Notes under the pieces: model-generated | Databases searched by the model: none | Told to the model about the DNA's origin: nothing | What the model saw: only the letters and a program-made list of their open reading frames with translations | Part shown: piece after piece, positions 19,301 to 27,370 of the stretch | Numbering within the stretch: the stretch's first letter is position 1 | How the letters are laid out: each line of letters begins with the position of its first letter | Translations under genes and position numbers: made by a program | Assembly (NCBI RefSeq): GCF_000346505.1 | Contig: NZ_ANOH01000113.1 | Coordinates: 17,204-81,203 of the forward strand | Source of the DNA: Aporhodopirellula sallentina SM41 | GTDB lineage: Bacteria; Planctomycetota; Planctomycetia; Pirellulales; Pirellulaceae | Length of the DNA: 64,000 bases | Reading direction: 5' to 3'

Positions 19301-20955
19301 GATCGCGACCCGGCCCTGATGGAGAACCGATCAGTCGCATCGGTCACGAAGGTGCAACGATGATCAAAGTAGGCGACAAGTACGTTCATCTGGGCACAGC
19401 TTGGTCAACCGATCAAGGCCGCAAGGGTTCTTACAACCTCTACTACTGCGTGGCTGACAAAATTACCGGCCCCTATGGTCCTCGAAAGTTTGCCGGTCGC
19501 TTCCTTGGGCACGGAACGCCATTCAAAGACAAACAAGGCAAATGGTGGTGCACGGCGTTCTTCAACGGCAACGTCCCACCGGTCACGCGTGCAGGCATCC
19601 AGACAAGAGACATTGGCGATAACGCCAAAACGATCAACGAACAGGGCGTCACGATTGTCCCGCTGGATGTTCGAATGCTGGACAACGGCGAAGTCTACAT
19701 CCGAGCCAAAGACCCGGACTACGCCAATCCCGGCCCGGACGAAGCTCAAAAGTTCGATGACGTAGGACAGGCTGCCAACCTGTCAACGAGCCTCAAAACA
19801 CGAAAGCAGGCGGGCAGCCTGCACTACGATGACTTAGCGGTTTCCGGTCGTTGGTCCGCTGACCGAATCAATGCGTGGTACGACGCACATCCCTGGTTGG
19901 TCGGATGCAACTACTATCCCGCCACGGCGATCAACCAAATCGACATGTGGCAGGCAAGCACTTGGGACCCTAAGCAAATCGACAAAGAACTCGGTTGGGC
20001 CGAATCGATCGGCATGAACACGCTGCGAGTTTATCTGCACGACCTGGTGTGGGCCGATGACGAAGAAGGACTCTACAAACGGATGGATGAGTTCCTGGAG
20101 ATCTGCGAGAATCACGGCATCCGCCCTTTCTTTGTGTTCTTTGACGACTGTCACTACCCGAAACCAAAACTCGGTGAGCAGCCCTTGCCGGTGAGAGCGT
20201 GGCATAACTCTGGTTGGCTCAATTGCCCAGCTCGCGATGTCGCTCTGCGATACGCCCACGGCACAGCAACTCAAACCGAGGTCGCTCAACTGAAGGGCTA
20301 CGTGCAACGGACGATGCAGCGGTTTGCGAATGATGAGCGGGTGCTGGCTTGGGAACTCTACAACGAACCAGGACGTGGTGCTGGCAACTTGGATGGACAA
20401 GCCAAACGCGGCGCGATCGGTGATTTGTCGCGAAAGCTCGTACACGACTCTTGGGTCTGGGCCCGCGAAGTTAATCCTTCCCAGCCGATCACTTCCTGCA
20501 CGGCCGGAAGCGTTGGCGAAATGAACAAAGCGATAAATTATGCAAATGCTGACATGCACTCGATCCATTGCTACTCGCCGCCGGAAGAGCTCGAGAAACT
20601 CATTGAAGAATACCAGGCCGATGGTCGTCCGATCTTGATGACAGAATGGTTGGCCCGATCCGCGGGAAGTACCGTTCAAGATTGCCTGCCGGTCCTGAAG
20701 AGACACAACGTCGCCGCGATCAATTGGGGTTTGGTTGTTGGTAAGTCGCAAACGCATTACCCATGGAGCAGTCGCAAAGGCCCGAATGGAAAGCGTTTGG
20801 ACGTAAACGAAACGCGAGCGAGCGGCCACATCATACGCCCGGGAGAACCATTCCCTGAACCAAAGGTTTGGTTCCACGATTTGTTCCGCATGGACGGCAC
20901 ACCCTTTGATCAAGCCGAGATCGATACTTTCCGTGAACTGATAGGAATAGAATAA
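16345..20955 (+). CDS. Three-module polyprotein: GH2 - GH43-like - GH5-like
   Basis: A 1536-residue exported protein. Signal peptide MRTLPSIIAAFVCLGLSTSG. Residues 24-160 form a jelly-roll (YINGKQVGNVAGY). GH2 follows, about 170-770, with sugar-binding, Ig-like and TIM barrel parts; acid/base Glu598 lies in WVPFNEAWGQH and nucleophile Glu665 in VMGEFGGHG. GH43-like from about 805 to 1125 (GWIRDPYITTGPDDFYYLTG, WAPEVHWL, DPSIFTDDDG). GH5-like from about 1172 to 1536, with Glu1341 in WELYNEPGRG and Glu1434 in MTEWLARSAGST. The third module resembles the second module of the 5483-7654 protein; the GH43 module resembles the second GH43 of 45736-49353 (shared YYCV, GPYGPR and WWCTAF). It lies 54 bases after the previous polyprotein and 6 before the next gene, so one operon. 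Likely beta-galactoside, glucuronide or related backbone degradation; specificity uncertain. Confidence 0.88.
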   Translation: MRTLPSIIAAFVCLGLSTSGWTQEIVDDWRYTLRRPANEWRQVNFDDSEWTKGTGGFGTYGTPGARVGTTWATNSIWLRKSFELTSIPANPALLMHHDEDADIYINGKQVGNVAGYTSKYVVIPIDNEERGVLKTGNNTMAVHCKQTTGGQFIDVHLIDAGSVPELPKPKRSTKPFLSELITKWGAEVTPENAWTEYPRPLMRRDNWTNLNGNWDYAVTPIDVQEKPTDWSGKILVPYSLESKLGGVQRLLDASEALWYHRSFRLEEKSAGRSWLLNFEAVDYRCEVIVNGKSVGTHTGGNTPFSLDISDAISEGDNELVVRVEDATEAFQLRGKQVINARGIWYTQVSGIWQTVWLEEAAGDHIDDLKISTSAKEGSITVETKTVSNKTVEVVVKDGETTVATVKGGTTTTLKLDGAKLWTPANPHLYDITVNLLDESGQVVDSVDSYAGIRDVGKVKDADGHWRFTLNGEVVFHWGPLDQGWWPDGLLTPPSDEAMLFDIEWLKSAGFNMIRKHIKVEPRRYYYHCDRLGMMVWQDQVSGGIGRNNGWPAWTRLMPNPVDAMWPPKQHKQFMAELEEMIGSLESHPSIVCWVPFNEAWGQHQTVKVGKWTSRRDPSRLVNVASGGNFWPAGDIVDEHRYPHPGFPFDLNTNGRFDDYIKVMGEFGGHGYPVKGHLWDANRRNWGYGGLPQNEEEYKERYATSLRMLNELRGKGIAAGVYTQTTDVEGEINGLMTYDRKVIKIPAKDLAVLHQVLFTETPQQAAKADQFPREALREVPTNRKPAPVMSAETILAGLESHDKALYIKAGWIRDPYITTGPDDFYYLTGTQPKEGDPREAKNPYNIGLGDASIVGDQVRLWRSKDLINWESLGPIFTVDDTMKAKSGKKIPKRLIWAPEVHWLADKGRWALVHCPGMHSSLAFTEGKELRAPWTHPMNGAMGKRHDPSIFTDDDGKRYLLWANTSIAPLSDDLTGYTAKPVRIDPAGSRPGPDGEPISRIGHEGATMIKVGDKYVHLGTAWSTDQGRKGSYNLYYCVADKITGPYGPRKFAGRFLGHGTPFKDKQGKWWCTAFFNGNVPPVTRAGIQTRDIGDNAKTINEQGVTIVPLDVRMLDNGEVYIRAKDPDYANPGPDEAQKFDDVGQAANLSTSLKTRKQAGSLHYDDLAVSGRWSADRINAWYDAHPWLVGCNYYPATAINQIDMWQASTWDPKQIDKELGWAESIGMNTLRVYLHDLVWADDEEGLYKRMDEFLEICENHGIRPFFVFFDDCHYPKPKLGEQPLPVRAWHNSGWLNCPARDVALRYAHGTATQTEVAQLKGYVQRTMQRFANDERVLAWELYNEPGRGAGNLDGQAKRGAIGDLSRKLVHDSWVWAREVNPSQPITSCTAGSVGEMNKAINYANADMHSIHCYSPPEELEKLIEEYQADGRPILMTEWLARSAGSTVQDCLPVLKRHNVAAINWGLVVGKSQTHYPWSSRKGPNGKRLDVNETRASGHIIRPGEPFPEPKVWFHDLFRMDGTPFDQAEIDTFRELIGIE

Positions 20956-20961
20956 CTCATC

Positions 20962-22161
20962 ATGACAAGGCGAAAATTCTTGAAGCAATCGGGAGTTCTG
21001 GCGGCTACATCTGCACTTGGCTCGAATCGGATTTTGCGTGGTACGGAGCCTGCGACGGACGACCTTTCAGGTCACATCGTTGAACACGCCGAATTCAAAA
21101 ATGTGCGATTCAGCTATCCACGCTCGGTTGGAAAGAACGGTCGGATAGGTCACCACGGACAGCATAAGTCAGTGCCCATTGCCAAGATACATACAAACCA
21201 GGGTGCAATGGGATGGGGGATCGCACCGGGCAACGCCCAGCAAAACCAACGACTGATCGACGCCGTTGTTGGTAAACCTCTAAACGAGTTGTTCAATGTC
21301 GGTGTCGGCATTCTGGATGGGGTTCCACAACGATTCGATTTTGCGTTGCACGATCTTGCTGGAATCAGTCTTGACCAACCGGTCTACAAGCTGCTCGGCA
21401 CCAAAGGCAAGAAAGCAAATACCGTCTACAGTGGCATGATCTATCTCGACGAATTGGAGCCGGTGGATAACCCTGCCGGATTCGACAAAGTCATCGAGAA
21501 TTGCCAGTGGGACATCGACTACGGATACCGGCAACTCAAGGTGAAGATCGGTCGAAGCGGCCGATGGTATCCGCACGACGAAGGCCTGCGTGCAGACATC
21601 GCCATCGTAAACCGCATTCATGAGATGTTCGCCGACCAGGGCGTTGTGATTCTGGTCGATGCGAACGATGTGTACAGCTTTCAGGACACCATCGACTTCT
21701 TACATGGAATCAAAGATGTGCCCTTGTATTGGTTGGAAGAGCCGTTCGTAGAAGAACGAAAAAAGTGCAAGCAGTTGCGGCAGTGGATGGATTCCAACGG
21801 GTTTGAAAAGACGCTTTACGCAGATGGAGAACGGGAGCCTAATCTCAAGCTTTGTTCGGAGCTCTACAAGCAGGGATCCCTCGATGTCTGCCTGCACGAC
21901 ATCAACAGCTATGGCTTCACCAAATGGCGAAAGCTTATGCCAAAGCTGATCGAAACCAAGACGGTGGTAAGTCCTCACGCATGGGGATCGCGATTCAAGA
22001 CTCAATACTGTGCTCATCTGGCAGCTGGTCTGGGCAATTTTTGCACCATCGAAGGTGTCACATGCGAATCAGAAGACGTCGACTTCGGCGACTACTCGAT
22101 CAAGGATGGAAAATTGCATGTTTCTGACAAACCCGGCTTCGGAATGAAACTGCTGGTTTAG
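20962..22161 (+). CDS. Enolase-superfamily (mandelate racemase-like) enzyme, Tat-exported
   Basis: A 399-residue protein of the mandelate racemase/muconate lactonizing branch; members abstract a proton alpha to a carboxylate and often dehydrate sugar acids such as galactonate or fuconate. A Tat leader (MTRRKFLKQSGVLAATSAL) is followed by the capping domain and the barrel. Landmarks: KxK motif in LKVKIG near residue 193, metal ligands in VDAND near 233, LEEPF near 259 and ADGERE, and a catalytic-type His in SPHAWGS near 339. It begins 6 bases after the GH2 polyprotein, so co-transcription is very likely. Exported enolase-superfamily enzymes are unusual; it may act on uronic or aldonic acids released nearby. 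Reaction not determined. Confidence 0.87.
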   Translation: MTRRKFLKQSGVLAATSALGSNRILRGTEPATDDLSGHIVEHAEFKNVRFSYPRSVGKNGRIGHHGQHKSVPIAKIHTNQGAMGWGIAPGNAQQNQRLIDAVVGKPLNELFNVGVGILDGVPQRFDFALHDLAGISLDQPVYKLLGTKGKKANTVYSGMIYLDELEPVDNPAGFDKVIENCQWDIDYGYRQLKVKIGRSGRWYPHDEGLRADIAIVNRIHEMFADQGVVILVDANDVYSFQDTIDFLHGIKDVPLYWLEEPFVEERKKCKQLRQWMDSNGFEKTLYADGEREPNLKLCSELYKQGSLDVCLHDINSYGFTKWRKLMPKLIETKTVVSPHAWGSRFKTQYCAHLAAGLGNFCTIEGVTCESEDVDFGDYSIKDGKLHVSDKPGFGMKLLV

Positions 22162-22228
22162 ACAATTCGGCCACATCAACATTTACGTTGGGCTCGGCGC
22201 ACGACAAAATACGAAGTGAAACTGAATA

Positions 22229-24568
22229 ATGAATGCTCTCAGAACCAGTTGTGCAATCGCCGCCACTTTCATGGCTACAGTTGCGACGGCCCAGTGGAAG
22301 CCAGCTGATGGACCAATGAAAACACGTTGGACCGATCAAGTCACACCGGAGAATGTGTTGCCGGAGCACCCGCAACCGCTTTTTCGGCGGGACGCTTGGA
22401 TGTCGCTCAACGGGCTTTGGAATTTCAAACTTGAAAAGACGGAGTTCAAGGCAATTCAAGGCTTCATCGAGATGGCCAGCATGACCGAAGGAGCCTCTCC
22501 TCAGGAGTGGGACGGCGAATTGCTGGTCCCATTCACGGTGGATGCCCCGCTTTCTGGAGTGATGCATATACTGCGTCCACAAGAACGTCTGTGGTATCAG
22601 CGCGAATTCAACTTGCCAGAAGGCATGCAAGGCAAACGGATATTACTCCACATTGAAGCGAGTGATTGGGAAACCTCGGTCTACGTCAATGGCAAGAAGG
22701 TGGGGCAGCATCGCGGAGCCTACGATCCGTTCTCGTTCGAGATCACAGACGCATTGGTCTCCGGATCCAACAAGTTGTCGGTGTGCGTTTGGGACGCAAC
22801 CGAGCAACAGGCTCAGCCACTTGGCAAACAGATCATGCCGGAAAACCGAATGGGATTCCGCTATCAGCCGACCGGTGGGATTTGGCAACCGGTGTGGATC
22901 GAAGCGGTATCGAAGAGCTACCTCGCATCGGCCAAATTGCGTTCGGACGTGACCGGATTGACCGTGACACCTGACGTTGTCGGTTCTGGAACAGTAAAGG
23001 TTCGTGTGCTGGACGGCGAACAGGTCGTCGGTGAAGCAGTAGGCGAGGGGGAGATTCGGGTTGACGTGCCGTCTCCGAAGCTGTGGTCGCCGGAAACGCC
23101 CAACCTCTATGCAGTCGAACTGCTGCTTGAAGAAGATGGCAAGGTGGTCGATCGTGTGTCCAGCCACACGGGTTTGCGAACCATCTCCAAAAACGACGCC
23201 GGCGAAATACTACTCAACGGCAAGCCCATCGTGATGTACGGGCCTCTAGATCAAGGCTATTGGCCCGATGGAATTCTTACCCCACCGTCCGACGAAGCGA
23301 TCATCTACGACCTGCAGTACCTGAAAGACATCGGTTGTAACATGGTGCGTGTCCACATTAAGACGCATCCGGCGCGTTGGTACCATCACGCCGATCGGCT
23401 CGGTCTGCTGGTGATCCAAGACATGATTTGCATGCCAAAGTACGGACAGACGGTGACTGCTGAGGCCTCGGCCAATTGGACGCGTGAGTTTGCTGAGATG
23501 ATCGCCGATTTCGGAAACCATCCATCAATCATTTCGTGGTGCGTCTTTAACGAAGCGTGGGGACAACACGAAACCATTCAACAGACAGCGTGGGCGAAAG
23601 AAACGGATCCCAGTCGATTAACGCTCAGTGCCAGCGGTTGGACCGACCGTGGCGTGGGCGACATCCTGGATGTTCATCAATACGCCACCTATCCCACGAT
23701 GCCGATTGAGGACAAATCCGGTCGATGCATCACGATTGGTGAGGCGGGCGGCCACAACTTGATCGTCGACGACCACCATTGGCATGGCAAAAAAAACGCT
23801 CGACGTTCTTCGCCACCGATGTCAGTGTCCGGCAAACGAATGACCTTTGCCGGCATTGAAGATATGGATCGTAAGTACGACTTCTATTTTCGCAACCTTC
23901 GGCACTTCGTTACCCGCGGCGGATGCCGAAGCATTGTCTACACGCAAATCGCTGATGTCGAGCACGAGTGCAATGGCTACATGACCTACGACCGCGAGGT
24001 CTCCAAGTTGCCGAAGAAGCGATTTGCAGACATCCACGAGTGGCTCTTCAAGCCGGTGGAGTACTCGGTGGTGAACGGTGGTCGCTGGCAACGCATGTCT
24101 CTGGTAACTCCGAAAGGCAAGAAACCGAAACTTGATTGGGAAAAAGCGACCGGAGAATGGACCACCACGGAACTTCCCATGGAATCGGCCCAAGGGCTAG
24201 GTACCGATGAAGAACGTTCCATGCTGGCACTCAAGCAGCAATTTGAGATCAGCGAGTCACCGCAGAGAGCCGTGCTGGAGATTCGCTTCAAGAATGGTTC
24301 GTTCAACCGAGAGCCGAAGCCCGAGAGACTTGATGGCCATCAACCTCGCCCTGCAGTGACGACGCGGGTCGCAATCACGCTTGACGGCAAGCCTTTTCGC
24401 GACCACCTGATGAGCGTTCACACAGGCCACGGCCTGTCCGTGAGCTATTTGGAATTGACCAATGAAGAAGTCGCCGCCTTAAGCACCGGGGCACACGAAA
24501 TCGGCTTGATGTTTCCAGCGGCGAATGAACTCTATTCGTTGGATGTTCAATTGCTGAGTTACCGGTGA
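22229..24568 (+). CDS. Glycoside hydrolase family 2 (beta-galactosidase/glucuronidase-like)
   Basis: A 779-residue exported GH2. Signal peptide MNALRTSCAIAATFMATVATA. Sugar-binding jelly roll (about 30-210, with FRRDAWMSLNGLWNF), Ig-like domain, then TIM barrel with acid/base Glu442 in WCVFNEAWGQHET and nucleophile Glu505 in TIGEAGGHN. The last 150 residues form an extra beta domain. Related to the GH2 module at 16345 (shared MYGPLDQGYWPDG-like segment and the barrel). The residues after the nucleophile (YDFYFRNLRHFVTRGGCRSI, then VYTQIADVEHECNG) match those of the truncated protein at 26157. Catalytic pair intact, so active. Specificity between beta-galactoside and beta-glucuronide cannot be settled by eye. 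Confidence 0.93.
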   Translation: MNALRTSCAIAATFMATVATAQWKPADGPMKTRWTDQVTPENVLPEHPQPLFRRDAWMSLNGLWNFKLEKTEFKAIQGFIEMASMTEGASPQEWDGELLVPFTVDAPLSGVMHILRPQERLWYQREFNLPEGMQGKRILLHIEASDWETSVYVNGKKVGQHRGAYDPFSFEITDALVSGSNKLSVCVWDATEQQAQPLGKQIMPENRMGFRYQPTGGIWQPVWIEAVSKSYLASAKLRSDVTGLTVTPDVVGSGTVKVRVLDGEQVVGEAVGEGEIRVDVPSPKLWSPETPNLYAVELLLEEDGKVVDRVSSHTGLRTISKNDAGEILLNGKPIVMYGPLDQGYWPDGILTPPSDEAIIYDLQYLKDIGCNMVRVHIKTHPARWYHHADRLGLLVIQDMICMPKYGQTVTAEASANWTREFAEMIADFGNHPSIISWCVFNEAWGQHETIQQTAWAKETDPSRLTLSASGWTDRGVGDILDVHQYATYPTMPIEDKSGRCITIGEAGGHNLIVDDHHWHGKKNARRSSPPMSVSGKRMTFAGIEDMDRKYDFYFRNLRHFVTRGGCRSIVYTQIADVEHECNGYMTYDREVSKLPKKRFADIHEWLFKPVEYSVVNGGRWQRMSLVTPKGKKPKLDWEKATGEWTTTELPMESAQGLGTDEERSMLALKQQFEISESPQRAVLEIRFKNGSFNREPKPERLDGHQPRPAVTTRVAITLDGKPFRDHLMSVHTGHGLSVSYLELTNEEVAALSTGAHEIGLMFPAANELYSLDVQLLSYR

Positions 24569-24584
24569 GCCTACCAAACAAACG

Positions 24585-24662
24585 TATGGAAAGAGTTTCC
24601 ATAGCCGTAGTGGATCTTGCCAACGATCCCATCGCGGCACGATTTTTAGCAAGATCCACTAC
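24585..24662. repeat. Double-hairpin intergenic palindromic element
   Basis: Two adjacent perfect inverted repeats. The first is TATGGAAA / TTTCCATA with a 3-base loop (24585-24603). The second is GTAGTGGATCTTGC / GCAAGATCCACTAC, 14 bp with no mismatch and a 28-base loop (24607-24620 and 24649-24662). Located between the GH2 gene and a sulfatase gene. A 15 of 16 match to part of one arm is seen at 35272-35287. Probably a mobile or dispersed repeat of the genome, possibly also acting on transcript stability. Confidence 0.8.
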
Positions 24663-24692
24663 CCGCATACCATAATAACAAGACCAGCTGAC

Positions 24693-26138
24693 ATGAAACT
24701 TGCCGCATTGTTTTTTTCTGTGATCGTTGCCTCGACGAACATCTGCTTCGCCGAACAACCGAACATCGTTGTCTATTTGTCCGACGACCACTCTCAATTT
24801 GACTCCAGCCTCTATGGCAACGACAACATTCCCACGCCTCAGATGGAAGCGTTGGCGGCCGATGGAATGACGTTCACTCACGCCTTTGTAGCGTCACCAT
24901 CGTGTGCGCCAAGTCGTGCGGCAATGCTGACCGGGTTGATGCCAGCTCGCAATGGCGCAGAGGCCAATCACACGTTTCCCAAGCCTGGAACGCATTGTTT
25001 GATTCAGGACTTGCAAGCCGCAGGATACGAAGTGGTCTCGTTTGGCAAAGTCGCTCATGGCAGCCCCAAGCAAGTCGAACGGTACGGTTTTGACTTCGTC
25101 GGTAACGGCAAACCGATCGATCAAGTCCGAACGCAGGTTCTTCAGTTCCTCAAGCAACGAGAACGCGCAGATCGGACGGACAAACCGCTTTGCCTGTTCG
25201 TCGGCACCACCAACCCGCACGTGGCCTGGGAAAGTCCCGCGACTTTTGATCCAGCGAAGGTTGAGTTCCCACCGCATCATCTCAACACACCGGACACCCG
25301 ATCGCACCGGGCGGCTTACTACCAGGAAATCAAGGAACTCGATGCGTTTCTTGGTGAGCTTCGAGGCATCGCGGACAAACAGCTTGGCGACGACACGCTT
25401 TTCATTCACACCAGCGATCACGGTTCGCAGTGGCCGTTCGGCAAATGGACGCTCTACGACTACGGGATTCGCGTTCCGTTCATTGCCGCGTGGAACGGCA
25501 AGATTGCGGCGGGATCAAAATCCGAGGCAATGATTAGTTGGGTGGACTTGCTGCCAACTTTACTGGACATCGGCGGTGCGAAGACTTCCGAGGAACTCGA
25601 CGGTCGCTCTTTCGCGGGAGTATTGCGGGGTGAAACGGAGCAGCATCGCGACGTGATTTTTACGACGAACACGGGCGACGGGATTAAGAACATCTTTCCC
25701 ATCCGCAGCATTCGTACCCGACAGTGGAAACTGATCCATAACCTGCATCCCGAGTTTGCATTCACCAATCACACGGACCTGGATCGCAAACCGATGGCGG
25801 GAGCGTACTGGACCGAGTGGGCCGAGCTTGCCAAGACGGATGATCGAGCAAAAGAGATTGTCGATCGCTACTACCAGCGACCTGAGTGGGAGCTATTCGA
25901 CGTCAGCCAGGATGAATGGGAGCAAACCAATCTAATCGATGAACCTGCGCAATCAGAACGCATTGCCGAGATGAAAGAACAACTCGCAGCTTGGATGGAA
26001 TCACAAGGCGACCAGCATATCGTCAACAGCGAACCGCGACTGCTGGAGGACAAAGAACGCTGGCATCCTGACTTCTATGAACTTCAACGACAAGTAAACG
26101 AGGCGACTCTGCAGCGTTCACGGGGGCAGGCAAAGTAG
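24693..26138 (+). CDS. Sulfatase, N-sulfoglucosamine sulfohydrolase-like
   Basis: A 481-residue S1 sulfatase of the heparan N-sulfatase-like group. Signal peptide MKLAALFFSVIVASTNICFA; metal-binding pair in LSDDHSQFD; maturation motif SCAPSR with Cys71; then LTGLMPARNGAEANH and SFGKVAHG typical of this group; late site HTSDHGSQWPFGKWTLYDYG with the metal-binding Asp intact. The C-terminal SIRTRQWKLIHNLHPE segment aligns with the divergent protein at 31775, of which this is the healthy paralogue. Similarity to sulfamidases does not prove N-sulfate activity; many bacterial members cleave O-sulfates. It follows a palindromic element and sits 18 bases before the next gene. Confidence 0.93.
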   Translation: MKLAALFFSVIVASTNICFAEQPNIVVYLSDDHSQFDSSLYGNDNIPTPQMEALAADGMTFTHAFVASPSCAPSRAAMLTGLMPARNGAEANHTFPKPGTHCLIQDLQAAGYEVVSFGKVAHGSPKQVERYGFDFVGNGKPIDQVRTQVLQFLKQRERADRTDKPLCLFVGTTNPHVAWESPATFDPAKVEFPPHHLNTPDTRSHRAAYYQEIKELDAFLGELRGIADKQLGDDTLFIHTSDHGSQWPFGKWTLYDYGIRVPFIAAWNGKIAAGSKSEAMISWVDLLPTLLDIGGAKTSEELDGRSFAGVLRGETEQHRDVIFTTNTGDGIKNIFPIRSIRTRQWKLIHNLHPEFAFTNHTDLDRKPMAGAYWTEWAELAKTDDRAKEIVDRYYQRPEWELFDVSQDEWEQTNLIDEPAQSERIAEMKEQLAAWMESQGDQHIVNSEPRLLEDKERWHPDFYELQRQVNEATLQRSRGQAK

Positions 26139-26156
26139 ATCGGTTGCCATTGAACC

Positions 26157-27314
26157 ATGTCTCCATTTCAACTCTATCAAAGTACGCCTCGGACCAAGTG
26201 CCCTCCGTATCGAAAGGTTGGGTGGAGTGTGCGCCGATGGCTGGGACGGTTGGTCGCGATCGTTTTCGTGGCGTTGTTGTACTTCCCGTGTTCGGCAGAT
26301 ACGCCGTCGGGTGATGCGGCGACCGCTGGTGCGATCTTCAAACATCATCGCAGGCTACAAGACACAGAAAATATTGTTCACTGGGCCGAGGATCTACTGC
26401 CCAATCACATTGTTTCTGCTGCCAGCGGCTGGGACGACGTCGACGATCTCGGCGAAATTCGCGATCTTCATGACTACGAACGATTCCCGTCAGTGACGTA
26501 CCCGGACCGCGAAACAGAACGCGCCATTGTCTTGGGCGAGACTGGCGGATTTGGTGTTCCGATCAATGGGAATAACTGGTTGTCGATGCCCAAACCACGT
26601 GATCCAGGAACGCCAGACGGTCGAGTTCCTGAAAGAGCTCGACAAGGTGCGATGGCGCCAAGGAATGCTCGAGCGGACGAAGATTTTTTCAGTGATATCA
26701 AACGTCCTGTCTACAGCACCTCGGCGTTGGCCCAACACTACGAACACTACATCGACACGATGTGGTTGGGGCAAAGCTACGGGCTGTCTGGCGGTGTCTA
26801 CACGCAGTTCACGGATATGCGCCACGAACAGAACGGCTGGCTCACGTTTGACAGGAAAGTCAGCAAGATTCCCGTCGACAAGCTGCGTCAGATTCACGAA
26901 CGACTCTTCCAGCCTGTCCCCAAACGAGTGCCGCTGATCGATCGCCGATCGCACTGGAATGCCGCAAACGGAAGACCACAGAGTGCACCGTTTGACTTCT
27001 CAGACTCGCAACCGGCAACGTTCACGACGCAATTTGTTGTCGCATCGAAGGTGCGGGCGGCGACGCTCAATATCGAAATCACAACGAGCCAAGCAAACGT
27101 GCAGGCATTCGGATACCTACTGGTGTATCTGGATGGAAAACTGATCTTTGATGACAAGACGCGTCATCGAAAACCCGAGCATCGAATTTCCTGTATCCCG
27201 CTCACTGCCAACCAACTCGAGCTGCTCAAACCGGGGACGCATGAACTCAAGCTAGAAGTGAAGCCCAAGTTTCCCATCACGGCGTTGGACGTGCATCTGG
27301 ATGCGGTTGAATGA
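26157..27314 (+). CDS. N-terminally truncated GH2-like protein with its own signal sequence
   Basis: A 385-residue frame matching only the C-terminal half of a GH2. After a basic stretch and signal helix (GRLVAIVFVALLYFPCSA), the sequence enters directly at the barrel segment HIVSAASGWDDVDDLGEIRDLHDY. The nucleophile position is kept (Glu128 in VLGETGGFG), as is GGVYTQFTDMRHEQNGWLTF, followed by the same C-terminal beta domain as 24568 upstream. The jelly roll, the Ig-like domain and the strand bearing the acid/base Glu (NEAWG) are missing, so normal retaining hydrolysis should be impossible. The frame is nevertheless clean and has a plausible export signal. It is either a decaying duplicate or a protein reused for binding. 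The stop overlaps the ATGA of a frame leading to the next sulfatase. Confidence 0.8.
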   Translation: MSPFQLYQSTPRTKCPPYRKVGWSVRRWLGRLVAIVFVALLYFPCSADTPSGDAATAGAIFKHHRRLQDTENIVHWAEDLLPNHIVSAASGWDDVDDLGEIRDLHDYERFPSVTYPDRETERAIVLGETGGFGVPINGNNWLSMPKPRDPGTPDGRVPERARQGAMAPRNARADEDFFSDIKRPVYSTSALAQHYEHYIDTMWLGQSYGLSGGVYTQFTDMRHEQNGWLTFDRKVSKIPVDKLRQIHERLFQPVPKRVPLIDRRSHWNAANGRPQSAPFDFSDSQPATFTTQFVVASKVRAATLNIEITTSQANVQAFGYLLVYLDGKLIFDDKTRHRKPEHRISCIPLTANQLELLKPGTHELKLEVKPKFPITALDVHLDAVE

Positions 27315-27370
27315 GTCACAAGGTGTTTGAACGAAATGGCATTAGCAGGACTATAAAAGGACGAACCTCA

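Noticed and set aside
19834..20988. 384-codon frame on the minus strand
   Set aside because: It lies opposite the GH5-like module of the 16345-20955 protein and shows no domain or signal; high-GC codon bias on the true strand produces such mirror frames.
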